Origin: Nostoc desertorum CM1-VF14
GTDB lineage: Bacteria; Cyanobacteriota; Cyanobacteriia; Cyanobacteriales; Nostocaceae
Direction of reading: 5' to 3'
Length of the DNA: 37,450 nt
Assembly: GCA_019359245.1 (NCBI GenBank)
Contig: JAHHHR010000073.1
Span: 1 to 37,450, forward strand
The notes below the pieces were generated by a model. It saw only the letters and a program-made list of their open reading frames with translations, made no database searches and was not told the DNA's origin. Every line of letters starts with the position of its first letter. The stretch's first letter is position 1. A program made the translations under genes and the position numbers. Shown here one piece after another: positions 8,888 to 17,602 of this stretch.

Positions 8888-9456
8888 CTTGGATTTCAGA
8901 ATAAATATTCATCGTGATTCTTAATGGCTTCTCTTTCCATTTCCCTGTTCCTTTACGCCCCTGCACAGTCCTGCCCTCTGCTCCCCTGCTGACCATCTTA
9001 GCCGCTCCGGGGTATTTATTACTCTAAGTGGTGCGAAAAGGATCATTGTCGCACTATCTTGCAGTGTTCGGGTGAGAGGGGTTTGGGGAGTTATTGTCAG
9101 TTGATTGACAATTTTTCTGGGTGATGAAGAGAAATTAAATTAGATGACAGTGTAAGGGCTGACGATTTGACTAAGTAATAATGCTGTATGAATCTGGATA
9201 TTGCGGTTTTGGCCTAAGCTCACTCAGAAGAGTCCCGATCGCTCTTTGTGGGGCTTTGATATCAATATTGCTATCAAAAGGAAATTCACCGGAATGTCGA
9301 TAGTTATAAGCAATAGCAGCTTGTATTCCAGTGGGGTCAAAGTTTTGCGGTAGTGAGCATTGACTGCTACTTTGGGCTTGATTCCGGGCAATATTTATAT
9401 GTAGGGTTGCACAAAAACTACTGAGTGTTAACTCAGTAGTATCAATTACACAACTG
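8888..9456. other. Intergenic region with a start-less minus frame and a palindrome
   Basis: Most of this stretch has no convincing gene. On the minus strand a frame stays open from about 9480 to a stop at 9171, but contains no ATG, GTG or TTG. Its 3' part reads like protein (FDPTGIQAAIAYNYRHSGEF, then PQRAIGTLLSELRP), so it may be a gene remnant. At 9419-9440 is the perfect palindrome CTACTGAG-TGTTAA-CTCAGTAG, close to the start of the pentapeptide repeat gene on the plus strand, a possible operator. Confidence 0.4.
9419..9440. promoter_or_regulatory. Perfect 8-bp palindrome upstream of the pentapeptide gene
   Basis: CTACTGAG and CTCAGTAG flank the hexamer TGTTAA. The palindrome lies about 30 bp before the ATG of the pentapeptide repeat gene, where a repressor could block transcription or translation. 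There is no T-tract, so it is not a terminator. Confidence 0.45.
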
Positions 9457-9471
9457 TTGACGATAAATTTG

Positions 9472-11193
9472 ATGAATATCTCTAGCTCAGAAATGGATTT
9501 AGCATCTTTAGCTGCACGGATAGAACAGTTGGAAGCGGAGCAAAATCTGCGAAGGAAAAATATTGTCTGGCTAAAAAACTATTTTGATGCCTTGAAACAG
9601 GAGTTCCAAGACAGACCTGAGTTACAGCAGATTCAATGTATGGAAGAGGCGATCTTGCAGTTAACTGCACAAGTTGCTGAATTGCAACAGCACTTTAATC
9701 ATTCGCCTACGCCTAGTTTGCTCAACAGTTTGGATAATTTAAATAATAACGATGTTACTAAGGCAACTACTGAGAAAGCAAATATTGATGATGACGAAAT
9801 AGTAAAAAAGTTTTTTGAAAGGGTTGAGCAGCAAAAAGAAACATCAGTCTTGACAGACACAGCTACTATTATCGAAAATGCTAGCCTTACCGAAACAGAG
9901 CAAGATAATCTAATTAATATAGCTGAAGAACAGGCTCAAAATAGCAGAGCTTTTAACGAGCAAGACTTCAAGATTGAGAGAATGATGTGGCTAGCCAATA
10001 GAATTTATGCAGCCGAGGAGTCAGTCCAGGAAATACCTATTAACTCTGAAGAATTCTTCAGGTTATATGATGCTAGAGAACGTGATTTTAGTGAGAGGAA
10101 TCTGAGTAGAATAAATTTGAATGGAAAAAATTTCAGCAACATAAATCTGAGTAAAGCAAACCTGACTGGAGCAAATCTTAGTGATACAACCCTATATAGT
10201 ACAAAGTTGAGTGAAGCCAACTTAGACGGTGCATCCCTTGATCAGATAAAGCTAACCTCGGTAAACCTAGAGAAAGCAACACTAAGAAAAGCTAATCTCA
10301 GTGGAGCTTATATTTATGATATCAATCTAAGCGGAGCCAACTTAAGCGGAGCCAACTTAAGTGGAGCTAACTTGAGAAAAGCAAAGCTAAATGGTTCTGA
10401 CTTGAGTAATGCTAATTTGAGTAATGCTAATCTTTTGGAAGCCAACCTTGAAGGTGCAAACCTAACTGGAGCTAATCTAGAACAAGCGATTTACAATGAA
10501 AATACTGTCTTTCCTAAAGATTTTATTCCTGAAAAAAATGCCTATTTGATAGCTCCAGGTTCATCATTGACAAATGCTAATTTAGCTGGTGCTGATTTAA
10601 AACAAGTTAACTTAACTGGAGCAAACTTAAAATGGGCAAACATCAACTCAGCAAACCTGGAAAGTGCGAATTTAAGTGAAGCTAACTTAAGTGGTGCGAA
10701 TTTAACTAGGGCAAATCTTTCTCACACAAAACTAATTCAAGCGGATATGAGTGGAGCAAAATTGAATGAGATAAAGCTGGCTGGTGCTAACTTAACTGCT
10801 GCTAACCTCAATACAGCCAACCTGATGCAAGCAGACTTACAATCCACTAATTTAACTGCTGCGGAATTGGGTGGTGCAAATCTGAAAAACTCAAAATTTG
10901 ATGGTTCCACAAATCTTAGCGGTGCTAATCTCAGTGGTGTAAATTTAGTTGGTGTCAGCATTTACGGCAACCTGAGTGGAGCAAATTTGAGTAAAGCAAA
11001 TCTCTGTGGTACACATTTACATGCACTTAACCTGACTGCTGCTAACCTAACTGGAGCAGACTTGCGTGGGTCAAATTTGAGTTATGCCAAGCTAGAAAAA
11101 GCCAATCTAAAAGACGCAAACCTAAGTGGAGCTATTTTGGAAAATGCAAAGCTCACTGGTGCGATCATGCCAGATGGCACAACTCACGATTAG
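9472..11193 (+). CDS. Pentapeptide repeat protein with N-terminal coiled coil
   Basis: The protein has about 573 residues. The N-terminus (~5-85) is heptad-like and predicted coiled coil (LAARIEQLEAEQNLRRK), followed by an acidic linker to ~170. From ~200 to the end it is made of A(D/N)Lxx pentapeptides (SGANLSGANLSGANLRKAKL), which fold as a right-handed quadrilateral beta-helix. A non-repeat insert (~345-370; NENTVFPKDFIPEKNAYLI) interrupts the array, probably as a loop or dimer interface. No catalytic domain, signal peptide or membrane segment is seen; it would act as a soluble scaffold or DNA-mimic-like protein. I prefer ATG 9472 over the in-frame TTG 9457; neither has a clear ribosome site. 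Confidence 0.85.
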   Translation: MNISSSEMDLASLAARIEQLEAEQNLRRKNIVWLKNYFDALKQEFQDRPELQQIQCMEEAILQLTAQVAELQQHFNHSPTPSLLNSLDNLNNNDVTKATTEKANIDDDEIVKKFFERVEQQKETSVLTDTATIIENASLTETEQDNLINIAEEQAQNSRAFNEQDFKIERMMWLANRIYAAEESVQEIPINSEEFFRLYDARERDFSERNLSRINLNGKNFSNINLSKANLTGANLSDTTLYSTKLSEANLDGASLDQIKLTSVNLEKATLRKANLSGAYIYDINLSGANLSGANLSGANLRKAKLNGSDLSNANLSNANLLEANLEGANLTGANLEQAIYNENTVFPKDFIPEKNAYLIAPGSSLTNANLAGADLKQVNLTGANLKWANINSANLESANLSEANLSGANLTRANLSHTKLIQADMSGAKLNEIKLAGANLTAANLNTANLMQADLQSTNLTAAELGGANLKNSKFDGSTNLSGANLSGVNLVGVSIYGNLSGANLSKANLCGTHLHALNLTAANLTGADLRGSNLSYAKLEKANLKDANLSGAILENAKLTGAIMPDGTTHD

Positions 11194-11282
11194 CTTTATA
11201 GTATACCTAATATTTAATTCTGAAGTGATCCCAGAGGTGGACGACTCGCACGCATATCTTAGAACGATTCAAAACAGTCACT

Positions 11283-11474
11283 ATGTCATCGCACAGGGAC
11301 AGGCATTCGGCGATTACGGCAGCACTCGATGCCACTGATGGGAATATCAGAAAGGTGCAGAAGTTGAGCCGTCATGCAGATCCGCGAACGTTGATGATTT
11401 ATGATGATAACCGGAATAAAGATTTGTGGGAGATGTCGGAATTGTTAACGGGTATGTTGAAGGATTCCGAGTGA
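11283..11474 (+). pseudogene. C-terminal fragment of a second tyrosine recombinase
   Basis: Sixty-three residues match the end of an integrase catalytic domain: SHRDRHSAITAALD (HxxRH box), LSRHADPRTL (second His) and MIYDDNR (Tyr nucleophile). They align well with the intact integrase at 7310-8302 (HRVRHSAIT, FSRHAQ, KYDDNR) but are clearly a different gene. The N-terminal domain and the first catalytic arginine are missing, and no upstream frame supplies them, so it is a relic. It lies about 90 bp past the pentapeptide gene and may mark the edge of a former insertion. Confidence 0.75.
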
Positions 11475-11890
11475 GAGAAATTAATAAATTTAACAGACAC
11501 ACCACAGCAAAGTTATTGCGAATAGCGATCAATTGATAAATACGTCTGCTTTTTTTAAGTCGAATCCCTATCGAAATCCAGTGCGTTGCATCCACTTTTA
11601 GAGTTCAAATACCTTCTGAGGCTGTATTCTCGTAGAATCATCACCTTTTAGAGTACTTTTAATCTGTAAACAGTAGTTTGATGTTGCCACTAAGTAAAAA
11701 ACAATTTGTATGAACACTAAAAAAGAGTGCAATTTACTATCCCAAGCTTTGGGTAAATTTTGATTTTTCATCATAACTATTGATAAGATTCGCTTTTTTA
11801 ATTCTAGAAAGCAATAGTCCAAAAGCGATTAGATGAGAAGAGAATCTGCACAAACATGATAGTTATAGTGGTGGCTCAGTTCAAAACTTC
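11475..11890. other. Intergenic region, nothing assigned
   Basis: About 415 bp between the integrase relic and the end of the XRE-FCD regulator. A minus-strand frame (11598-11822) exists but is Lys/Ile/Leu-rich with no recognisable motif or ribosome site, and I do not call it. No strong repeats or terminators were seen. Confidence 0.4.
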
Positions 11891-12565
11891 TTAATCAGTT
11901 TCTAACGCATTGATAATTCGTTCAACATCATTGAGGGAATTAATTAAGTGCCAGTGAATAGCTTGAGTTAGCTTTGATTGGTTTTGCTCAAGGATAGCTT
12001 GAAACATATTCAAGTGGATTGGGTGTTGTCCTAGTGATATATTGAAATTTAGTTGGGGAATCCAAATTTTGAAGAATTCTATATAATTTTGTCTATATCG
12101 TTCGACTAAAATTCTTGTAGGTTCGTCAGGATGGGCATTCATGATCCGCGTGTGAAGATACTCATCCAAAAGGAGCATTAATACACCATCCTTTTGATGC
12201 GATGCCATTTTATAAAGATAAAAGACCTCTTGAAAACTATCTAAATCTTTCTGGTTAACAACATCCAAAAAATATTTAGCTGCTTCTTTTTCATGCTGAA
12301 ATCTAATTTGCAATCGATGCGAAAATTGTCCAATAGAATACTGTGGAAAATATTCAAGTATAGGGTTAGATAAAGCTCTGGCAAACTCGACTCGAAGAGA
12401 GGGATTAGGGGCGATTTTTCCGGTTTCAATGTCTACTATTGTTCTCCGACACGAAAAACACACTTGAGCTAATTTCTCTTGTGAGCAGTTTTTAAGGTTT
12501 CGCACATTTTTTAATATGCGTCCATAGGCTTTCTTTGTTAACCTATCATTTGGCAAGCCATCCAT
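11891..12565 (-). CDS. XRE-type HTH regulator with FCD-like ligand domain
   Basis: The protein has about 224 residues from ATG 12565 (or 232 from GTG 12589; neither has a good ribosome site). Residues ~10-65 form an XRE-like helix-turn-helix (YGRILKNVRNLKNCSQEKLA, then CRRTIVDIETGKIAPNPSLR). The remainder is all-helical and resembles the FCD ligand domain of GntR/FadR regulators (LDSFQEVFYLYKMASHQKDG; HPIHLNMFQAILEQNQSKL; IHWHL near the end). FCD domains usually pair with a GntR winged helix, so XRE-FCD is an unusual pairing. The FCD-like call is by pattern only. A perfect 19-bp palindrome ~90 bp upstream is a plausible autoregulatory operator. Confidence 0.7.
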   Translation of the reverse strand: MDGLPNDRLTKKAYGRILKNVRNLKNCSQEKLAQVCFSCRRTIVDIETGKIAPNPSLRVEFARALSNPILEYFPQYSIGQFSHRLQIRFQHEKEAAKYFLDVVNQKDLDSFQEVFYLYKMASHQKDGVLMLLLDEYLHTRIMNAHPDEPTRILVERYRQNYIEFFKIWIPQLNFNISLGQHPIHLNMFQAILEQNQSKLTQAIHWHLINSLNDVERIINALETD

Positions 12566-12655
12566 AGCTATTTTCGCTCGTATACACACGCCAGATTGTT
12601 CTTTAATTTATCAAATGCGAAAAGGCAGATTTACTAAATGAGCAGTTTTTCTGCA

Positions 12656-12697
12656 CAATCAAGATGCCTGCCGAGATATCGGCAGGCATCTTGATTG
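12656..12697. promoter_or_regulatory. Perfect 19-bp inverted repeat with 4-nt loop
   Basis: The left arm is 12656-12674 (CAATCAAGATGCCTGCCGA), the loop GATA and the right arm 12679-12697 its exact complement. It lies between the end of the STAND ATPase gene and the start of the XRE-FCD-like gene, both on the minus strand. Neither side has a T-tract, so a classical intrinsic terminator is unlikely. It may be a strong RNA hairpin protecting the ATPase mRNA end, or an operator for the regulator. Confidence 0.75.
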
Positions 12698-12814
12698 TGG
12701 TTCAGTGGGTCAAAAGGGTTGAACACCACATAAAAATCGCTCTTTAGTTCCGACTCCAATTAAAATCGGAACTTTTTAGCAATGATGAGCGATCGCCTTA
12801 TTTTCTCAATTTCT

Positions 12815-15800
12815 TTATTCTCCCTTCAGCCCAGCCTCAATTGCTTTCACAAATGGAGCGACCCACCACTGATCTGAAGCTTTCTGAAGTGCTTCAAATA
12901 TAAATGCTTTTCCTCCCAATTCCAAGCGCTTCCTCAAAGTTGGATTCTGCTTCACTTGCTCTACTGCTTCTGCCACAATAATTTGTTTCTCTACTTCAGT
13001 TGGAGCGGGATAATTTTGAGTTATCCGATTTACGATTTGCTGAATCTCGTCAAAAGCCTCTATAAGATTTTGTTCTGGAGCATAATTGTGTTGAATCTGA
13101 TCTCCATTGATAGTGCTGTTGATATTGGCAGCGTTTACAGCGTTGTTAAAGTTAATGATTGGGTTGTTTGAATCTGGCATAGTAATAAAAACTCCTGTCT
13201 GATTTATATATGTACTTTGATTTTTGGGCTTATGACTCACAATCTGGAGAATTTGCTCTGGTTGGAGTGGTTGCCAAGTTTTACGCCGCATAACGTTCTG
13301 GGCGTTCAGCAACGTTCTTTTAAGCCACGTTAGTTTAGGGAACTGGTCAGCAATGCGCTCAATCTCAATACACGCCTGAAATGTCCCAGTTTCCCTAAGT
13401 TGTGTCAAAACATTGTCCCTCAGACCAGCAAGGCTTTCTCTATTGTCCATATTGTGAGCAATAACCTCATTGCTGTGATCAGGATCTTCAGCATGAGGAT
13501 ATTGACAAACTAGCCAGATGTATAAATCCGCTAGCTGTTTTTCAGTCAGCTTCAAATGAAGACCATGCACGTAGCGGTTAGCGACTGTTTCAAATACTTT
13601 CCTTCCAAAGTCTGTATCTTGCTGAATAGCTGACCAAACAATCACCCAGCTATTAGGTTCTGCACATTCGATTAATACCCTACCTACAACTACAGCTTTC
13701 TGGTGTGCTTCTTCTTCTGAAGGTAGGGGAATAGAGACAAGGGATTGAGCAAAGTCTCTAGCTCCAATCGATTCATGCTTTAAAAGTTCTTCAAGTAACT
13801 GTTCCAGACATTTATATTTAATTGCAGAATCCTTAGCCTTTTCCAGAAGAACCGCTTGGAAACGATTATCCCAGCATTTTTCAAATTTATTAAGAATAAA
13901 AATATAGCTATGTTCCTCATTTTCCTTATTAATAATAGACAGCAGCGTATTCAGGGTTTCAGAGGGAGCATTTATGTATGCCCGCTTGACTAATTCCGTA
14001 TAGTAATGTTCTCGTTGGGTGGTGCTGCTATGAGGAAAGGCGACAATAACAGATGCCCATCTTTGCCATACCTCAGATGATAGAGTATCTATAAATTCTG
14101 GAGTTTCTTGTAAAAGCAACTGTAAAGCTTTACAACCAGATAATGCTAGGCGATCATACGTATTTGTCCCTATCCAGTCATAAGCTACTTGGTTATATTC
14201 TTGAATGTACTTTTTAGCGCCTTTAATAATTCTTTCACGAGTTTTTATATTAGCTTCTTGCCATCCGGGAAGTTTTGTTAAATCTGATTCAAGCTCTTTT
14301 TCATAATGTTGACTATCTGGCTTAAGCATCATCTCCATATTTAGTTGCCACCAAGCTGATAGATTTCCTGACTCTAGCTGCTCTAAAAATAAAAGGACTC
14401 GTTCTTTAGGTGGTGGATCTAGAATAGGTTTTTGTCTACGAGCTTGGTTTTCTTGCTTCATTTGATATTCAGCCTTCATCATTTCAGCCTGCGTTGAGGT
14501 CAAATCAATTATTGAAACATAATATGCAAATTCTTCACGCAAGATATTATTAGTCTGAATAGCTGTAAGGATAGCATCTATAAGAGGGAACGCATCTTGA
14601 CGGTTAAATTTCCAGTGAATTAGTGCTGCCCAAATTCGCTCTTCTTGAGAATCAATATTTTGAAGCTTACCTAACATCCAAAAAATATCTTCTTTTATAA
14701 GAATATTTTCTGTCAAAGAATCCAATAAAAAATATATATCTTCCCCTGATTGTGAAACTATTCCAACTGCATATTCAATCAGTTTATGCCGCTTATTAAG
14801 CTCATTAATAAGTGAGAATTCAAATTGTGCTTGAAGTTCATTATCAGAAATGATAACTTTCTGATGTTCTTTCCACTGTATTAGAGCGACTTTAGTGAAA
14901 CTTTCTGCTACATCAGGCAAGTCAAAATGTTCCCAAGCTTTTAGGAGTATGGCATCACCAAGTCTTTCAAATGGATGTCCAAAGACTCTAAGACCTTGCT
15001 TTTCGACCCAATTAAGAGCAAGTAGCAAATCAGATGGCTGTAGTTTGGGTACGAGTTCAAAGTCAAGAAAGACTCGATACGATCCTGTGAAGTTTATCTT
15101 TTTACGTGGAGTTAAAACATTAAACAATTCTTCTGCTAGCAGATGATCTGACCAAATTGCTCTCAAAGCATATCCTTTAAGCTGGTCATCCTCATCTTCT
15201 GCAAGTTGTCTACAAGCCAGTGATTTTAATTGCAATTTTGCACTTGCATTACCAAGTGTACAGATTGCTTTTACAGCATTAACTCTGAGGTAAATTAATT
15301 GAGATGAATCAAGTGCTAAGTTTACTAAATCTTCTTGAAGTTCATCTACTTTACAAGCCTCAGCAATGTCTATCGCTGCACGAGATGCATCAATTTGGTT
15401 GCTAGAAACCTGAATATATGGACGTAATTGTTCAGTCAGCCCAGAATGTTTCAGCTTCTCGTATCTTAGGTAATTATCACCGCTTGAATACAATAGTTTT
15501 CCCTGCTCGTACTGTTTCAGTAAGTTATCAACGATCACTGCTTGAAGATTTGCATCTGTGGGTATGTCGCTTCGCAACAGCACATCAGGAGCAGTCTTGA
15601 TAATTTCCTGAAATACATCAGTCCTCATACTAGCTAGCCATGCTACTGTCTCATGAAGCTGTGGAATTAATTTACATTCAGGATCTTCAGATGAAATTAT
15701 TAGGCTTATTACCCGCTCCAAAGGTGTTTGATGCTGAACCAAGTACCATGCTGCTAGAAATTCAGCATAGGTTTGGTGTGCCCATCCCATACGACTTAAT

Positions 15801-16861
15801 TCACCACGAGATGAGAATAAAGCAGTATCTAAAACTTCCTCAACAGCTTCTACAGTGATTTCAAACTCTCTACCTTCAACGCTTTCACTTCCTTGGCATA
15901 TCTTCTCAATAAATACGTCATCATCTGGAACATCGCTCTGAATACCAGTCCAGATAGCAAATTTATTGCCAAAAATCGCGATCGCTGCAATCCTAGCCGC
16001 AACCATTAAACGTTCTTGCCGCTTAAAATTACCTTTTAATTTCGATGAAATCCGGCTCTGATTCCGTTCTTCACAAAGCCAGAGACATCCTTCAAGATAA
16101 AGTTCATGCAACCTTTGATTAGGAGGAAATTTACCATTGTAGCTACGATAAGTTTTAATCAGAAATTCTAATGTAATTGGTTTAATAGCCAAAGGTACAA
16201 CATTTTTACTGTTAATCTCTTCTAGAAATGTTTCAGGATTATCGATGCCTTCAATCTTTGCAGCTTTACTCACATCTATACGGCGAAGTGGAGCTAGTTC
16301 ATAAATTCCTACATTATCTTTACCCCAAATTTGCTTTAGTCCTTCCTCTAGGACTGGTTGCCAAACAGCGGTTCGGCAGGCAATACGAAGATGTAAACGC
16401 TGGATATGATTCTGATAACGTTTGAACTCGTCAACTAGGAGCGTTGCTAATGTATCTATTCGTAGCAAGCATTCATCAAGACTATCTAAAAAAATATGTA
16501 ACTGATGAGTGCCTTCTATCCATTGAGTAAATTCTGGGCTGTCAAATAATCTGCGAACTAATCTGTCTTCACTTCCATAGGAACGGATATCATCTAACGA
16601 ATGTACCTGACCACCTTGCTGTTGAATTTTACTGATAATTTGTTTTTTCTCTGCTTCTAAAGCACAGCTTTTACCAATTCCTGGCTCACCCAAGAGTGCT
16701 AAACATGAGAAGTGGGAGATAGCATCAAAGGTTACTAAATCTGGATTGTATATTTTGCCCCACTTTTCTTCTGGGTTGCAAAGATAACCACCATCAGCTA
16801 GATTAATGCGACCTGACCGAGGACACCAGAACCGCTTCCATTCATAATCCTGATTTAGCAT
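12815..16861 (-). CDS. Large NACHT/STAND-type ATPase with helical solenoid
   Basis: The protein has 1348 residues from ATG 16861. A short unique N-terminus (~1-45) precedes a P-loop domain with Walker A LLGEPGIGKS (~57-65) and Walker B LHIFLDSLDE (~121-130), the layout of NACHT-type signal-transduction ATPases. A winged-helix/helical region follows, then a long alpha-solenoid, HEAT-like (RVNAVKAICTLGNASAKLQL) to ~1220. The last ~120 residues carry a Gly/Asn-rich stretch ending INGDQIQHNYAPEQ and a helical tail, a module I recognise from other cyanobacterial STAND proteins. Such proteins sense a ligand through the solenoid and oligomerise to trigger an effector, often against phage. No N-terminal nuclease, TIR or protease effector is visible, so the effector is either the C-terminal module or a separate protein. 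No fixed operon partner. Confidence 0.85.
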   Translation of the reverse strand: MLNQDYEWKRFWCPRSGRINLADGGYLCNPEEKWGKIYNPDLVTFDAISHFSCLALLGEPGIGKSCALEAEKKQIISKIQQQGGQVHSLDDIRSYGSEDRLVRRLFDSPEFTQWIEGTHQLHIFLDSLDECLLRIDTLATLLVDEFKRYQNHIQRLHLRIACRTAVWQPVLEEGLKQIWGKDNVGIYELAPLRRIDVSKAAKIEGIDNPETFLEEINSKNVVPLAIKPITLEFLIKTYRSYNGKFPPNQRLHELYLEGCLWLCEERNQSRISSKLKGNFKRQERLMVAARIAAIAIFGNKFAIWTGIQSDVPDDDVFIEKICQGSESVEGREFEITVEAVEEVLDTALFSSRGELSRMGWAHQTYAEFLAAWYLVQHQTPLERVISLIISSEDPECKLIPQLHETVAWLASMRTDVFQEIIKTAPDVLLRSDIPTDANLQAVIVDNLLKQYEQGKLLYSSGDNYLRYEKLKHSGLTEQLRPYIQVSSNQIDASRAAIDIAEACKVDELQEDLVNLALDSSQLIYLRVNAVKAICTLGNASAKLQLKSLACRQLAEDEDDQLKGYALRAIWSDHLLAEELFNVLTPRKKINFTGSYRVFLDFELVPKLQPSDLLLALNWVEKQGLRVFGHPFERLGDAILLKAWEHFDLPDVAESFTKVALIQWKEHQKVIISDNELQAQFEFSLINELNKRHKLIEYAVGIVSQSGEDIYFLLDSLTENILIKEDIFWMLGKLQNIDSQEERIWAALIHWKFNRQDAFPLIDAILTAIQTNNILREEFAYYVSIIDLTSTQAEMMKAEYQMKQENQARRQKPILDPPPKERVLLFLEQLESGNLSAWWQLNMEMMLKPDSQHYEKELESDLTKLPGWQEANIKTRERIIKGAKKYIQEYNQVAYDWIGTNTYDRLALSGCKALQLLLQETPEFIDTLSSEVWQRWASVIVAFPHSSTTQREHYYTELVKRAYINAPSETLNTLLSIINKENEEHSYIFILNKFEKCWDNRFQAVLLEKAKDSAIKYKCLEQLLEELLKHESIGARDFAQSLVSIPLPSEEEAHQKAVVVGRVLIECAEPNSWVIVWSAIQQDTDFGRKVFETVANRYVHGLHLKLTEKQLADLYIWLVCQYPHAEDPDHSNEVIAHNMDNRESLAGLRDNVLTQLRETGTFQACIEIERIADQFPKLTWLKRTLLNAQNVMRRKTWQPLQPEQILQIVSHKPKNQSTYINQTGVFITMPDSNNPIINFNNAVNAANINSTINGDQIQHNYAPEQNLIEAFDEIQQIVNRITQNYPAPTEVEKQIIVAEAVEQVKQNPTLRKRLELGGKAFIFEALQKASDQWWVAPFVKAIEAGLKGE

Positions 16862-17202
16862 TTTCACCGACAAGAGGCTGAAAACATTTTTACTATGTTA
16901 ACCTCACGAACCCTTAATAATGCCACTTCAAAGACAAGAGACAAGTTTTTGAGATAAATGCTTTTGTGATCGCTCTCAAAATTCCAATTTCTGACCTTTA
17001 AACTCGAAACTTCGACCTTTTTACTCCAAGATTGCTGTTGAGAACTCGGAACGTCGAGCTTTTAACTCCAACATCCAAGTTCTGAGCTTCAATGTTGCAC
17101 CTCAGAAGTGCAACTACCAAGTTTTTTCTACAACGCGCACAGACAGATTTGTTTACAGTGTCTACAGATGTAAACATCAGGGAATTGTCCTTGGGTGAGC
17201 GC

Positions 17203-17233
17203 TAATAATAAAACCCCCGCTACAATCCGAGGG
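17203..17233 (-). terminator. Possible intrinsic terminator
   Basis: On the minus strand CCCUCG pairs with CGGGGG (one G-U pair) across an 8-nt loop, followed by TTTTATTATT. It lies downstream of the coding remnant at 17302-17523 and of the response regulator. Confidence 0.45.
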
Positions 17234-17301
17234 CTAATGTCTCCTGTCCGGCTTCTGTCCCGGCTCTGTCTTGTCTGTCCCTTGTTGTACAAGGATTCTG
17301 T

Positions 17302-17523
17302 CTAATTCTGTCCGTCCTGTCCGTCTGTCTGATTTTCACTAATTTCAATAGTATTTGCATCTAGCCAGACGGCCAGACTGTTTTCAACCAACTCATTAAA
17401 CAGTCGCTTTAATTCCTCGGAACTGAACCGTTGACCCTTTACCTTAAAGTTGGGCTGTATCTCCTGTATGACTGCCGACGTTCTTCCGGTACGTTGGAGG
17501 TATTGCAGCAGTGATTGGGCTAG
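17302..17523 (-). pseudogene. Start-less C-terminal coding remnant
   Basis: Seventy-three codons are open on the minus strand to a TAG at 17302, reading from LLQYLQRTGRTSAVIQEIQP through FSSEELKRLFNELVENSLAV. Composition and amphipathic pattern look like a real winged-helix C-terminus, similar in style to the end of the FtsK/HerA-like ATPase at 18483. An in-frame TAA precedes it and no start codon is usable. It is likely the end of a gene whose front was deleted. The C-terminal tail (ENQTDGQDGQN) comes from a CTGTC-type repeat run. Confidence 0.45.
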
Positions 17524-17602
17524 TTAGGGATATAGAGATTTTGTACAAAAATAAACCCCACCAATATCCAACTTAATACCTTTCGCTATCCTCACTAATA
17601 CA

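Larger units (their letters stand above)
16862..17602. other. Long intergenic region upstream of the STAND ATPase
   Basis: About 740 bp. From 16980 to 17120 are loosely repeated AACTCGAA/AACTTCGA-like words (promoter side of the ATPase gene). On the minus strand from 17523 to 17302 is a start-less coding remnant, with a possible terminator at 17203-17233 beyond it. A run of CTGTC/CTGTCC pentamers occupies about 17239-17335, partly inside that remnant. Confidence 0.45.

Noticed and set aside
17239..17335. CTGTC run as a CRISPR array
   Set aside because: Units are 5-6 bp with no spacers of constant length and no cas gene nearby.
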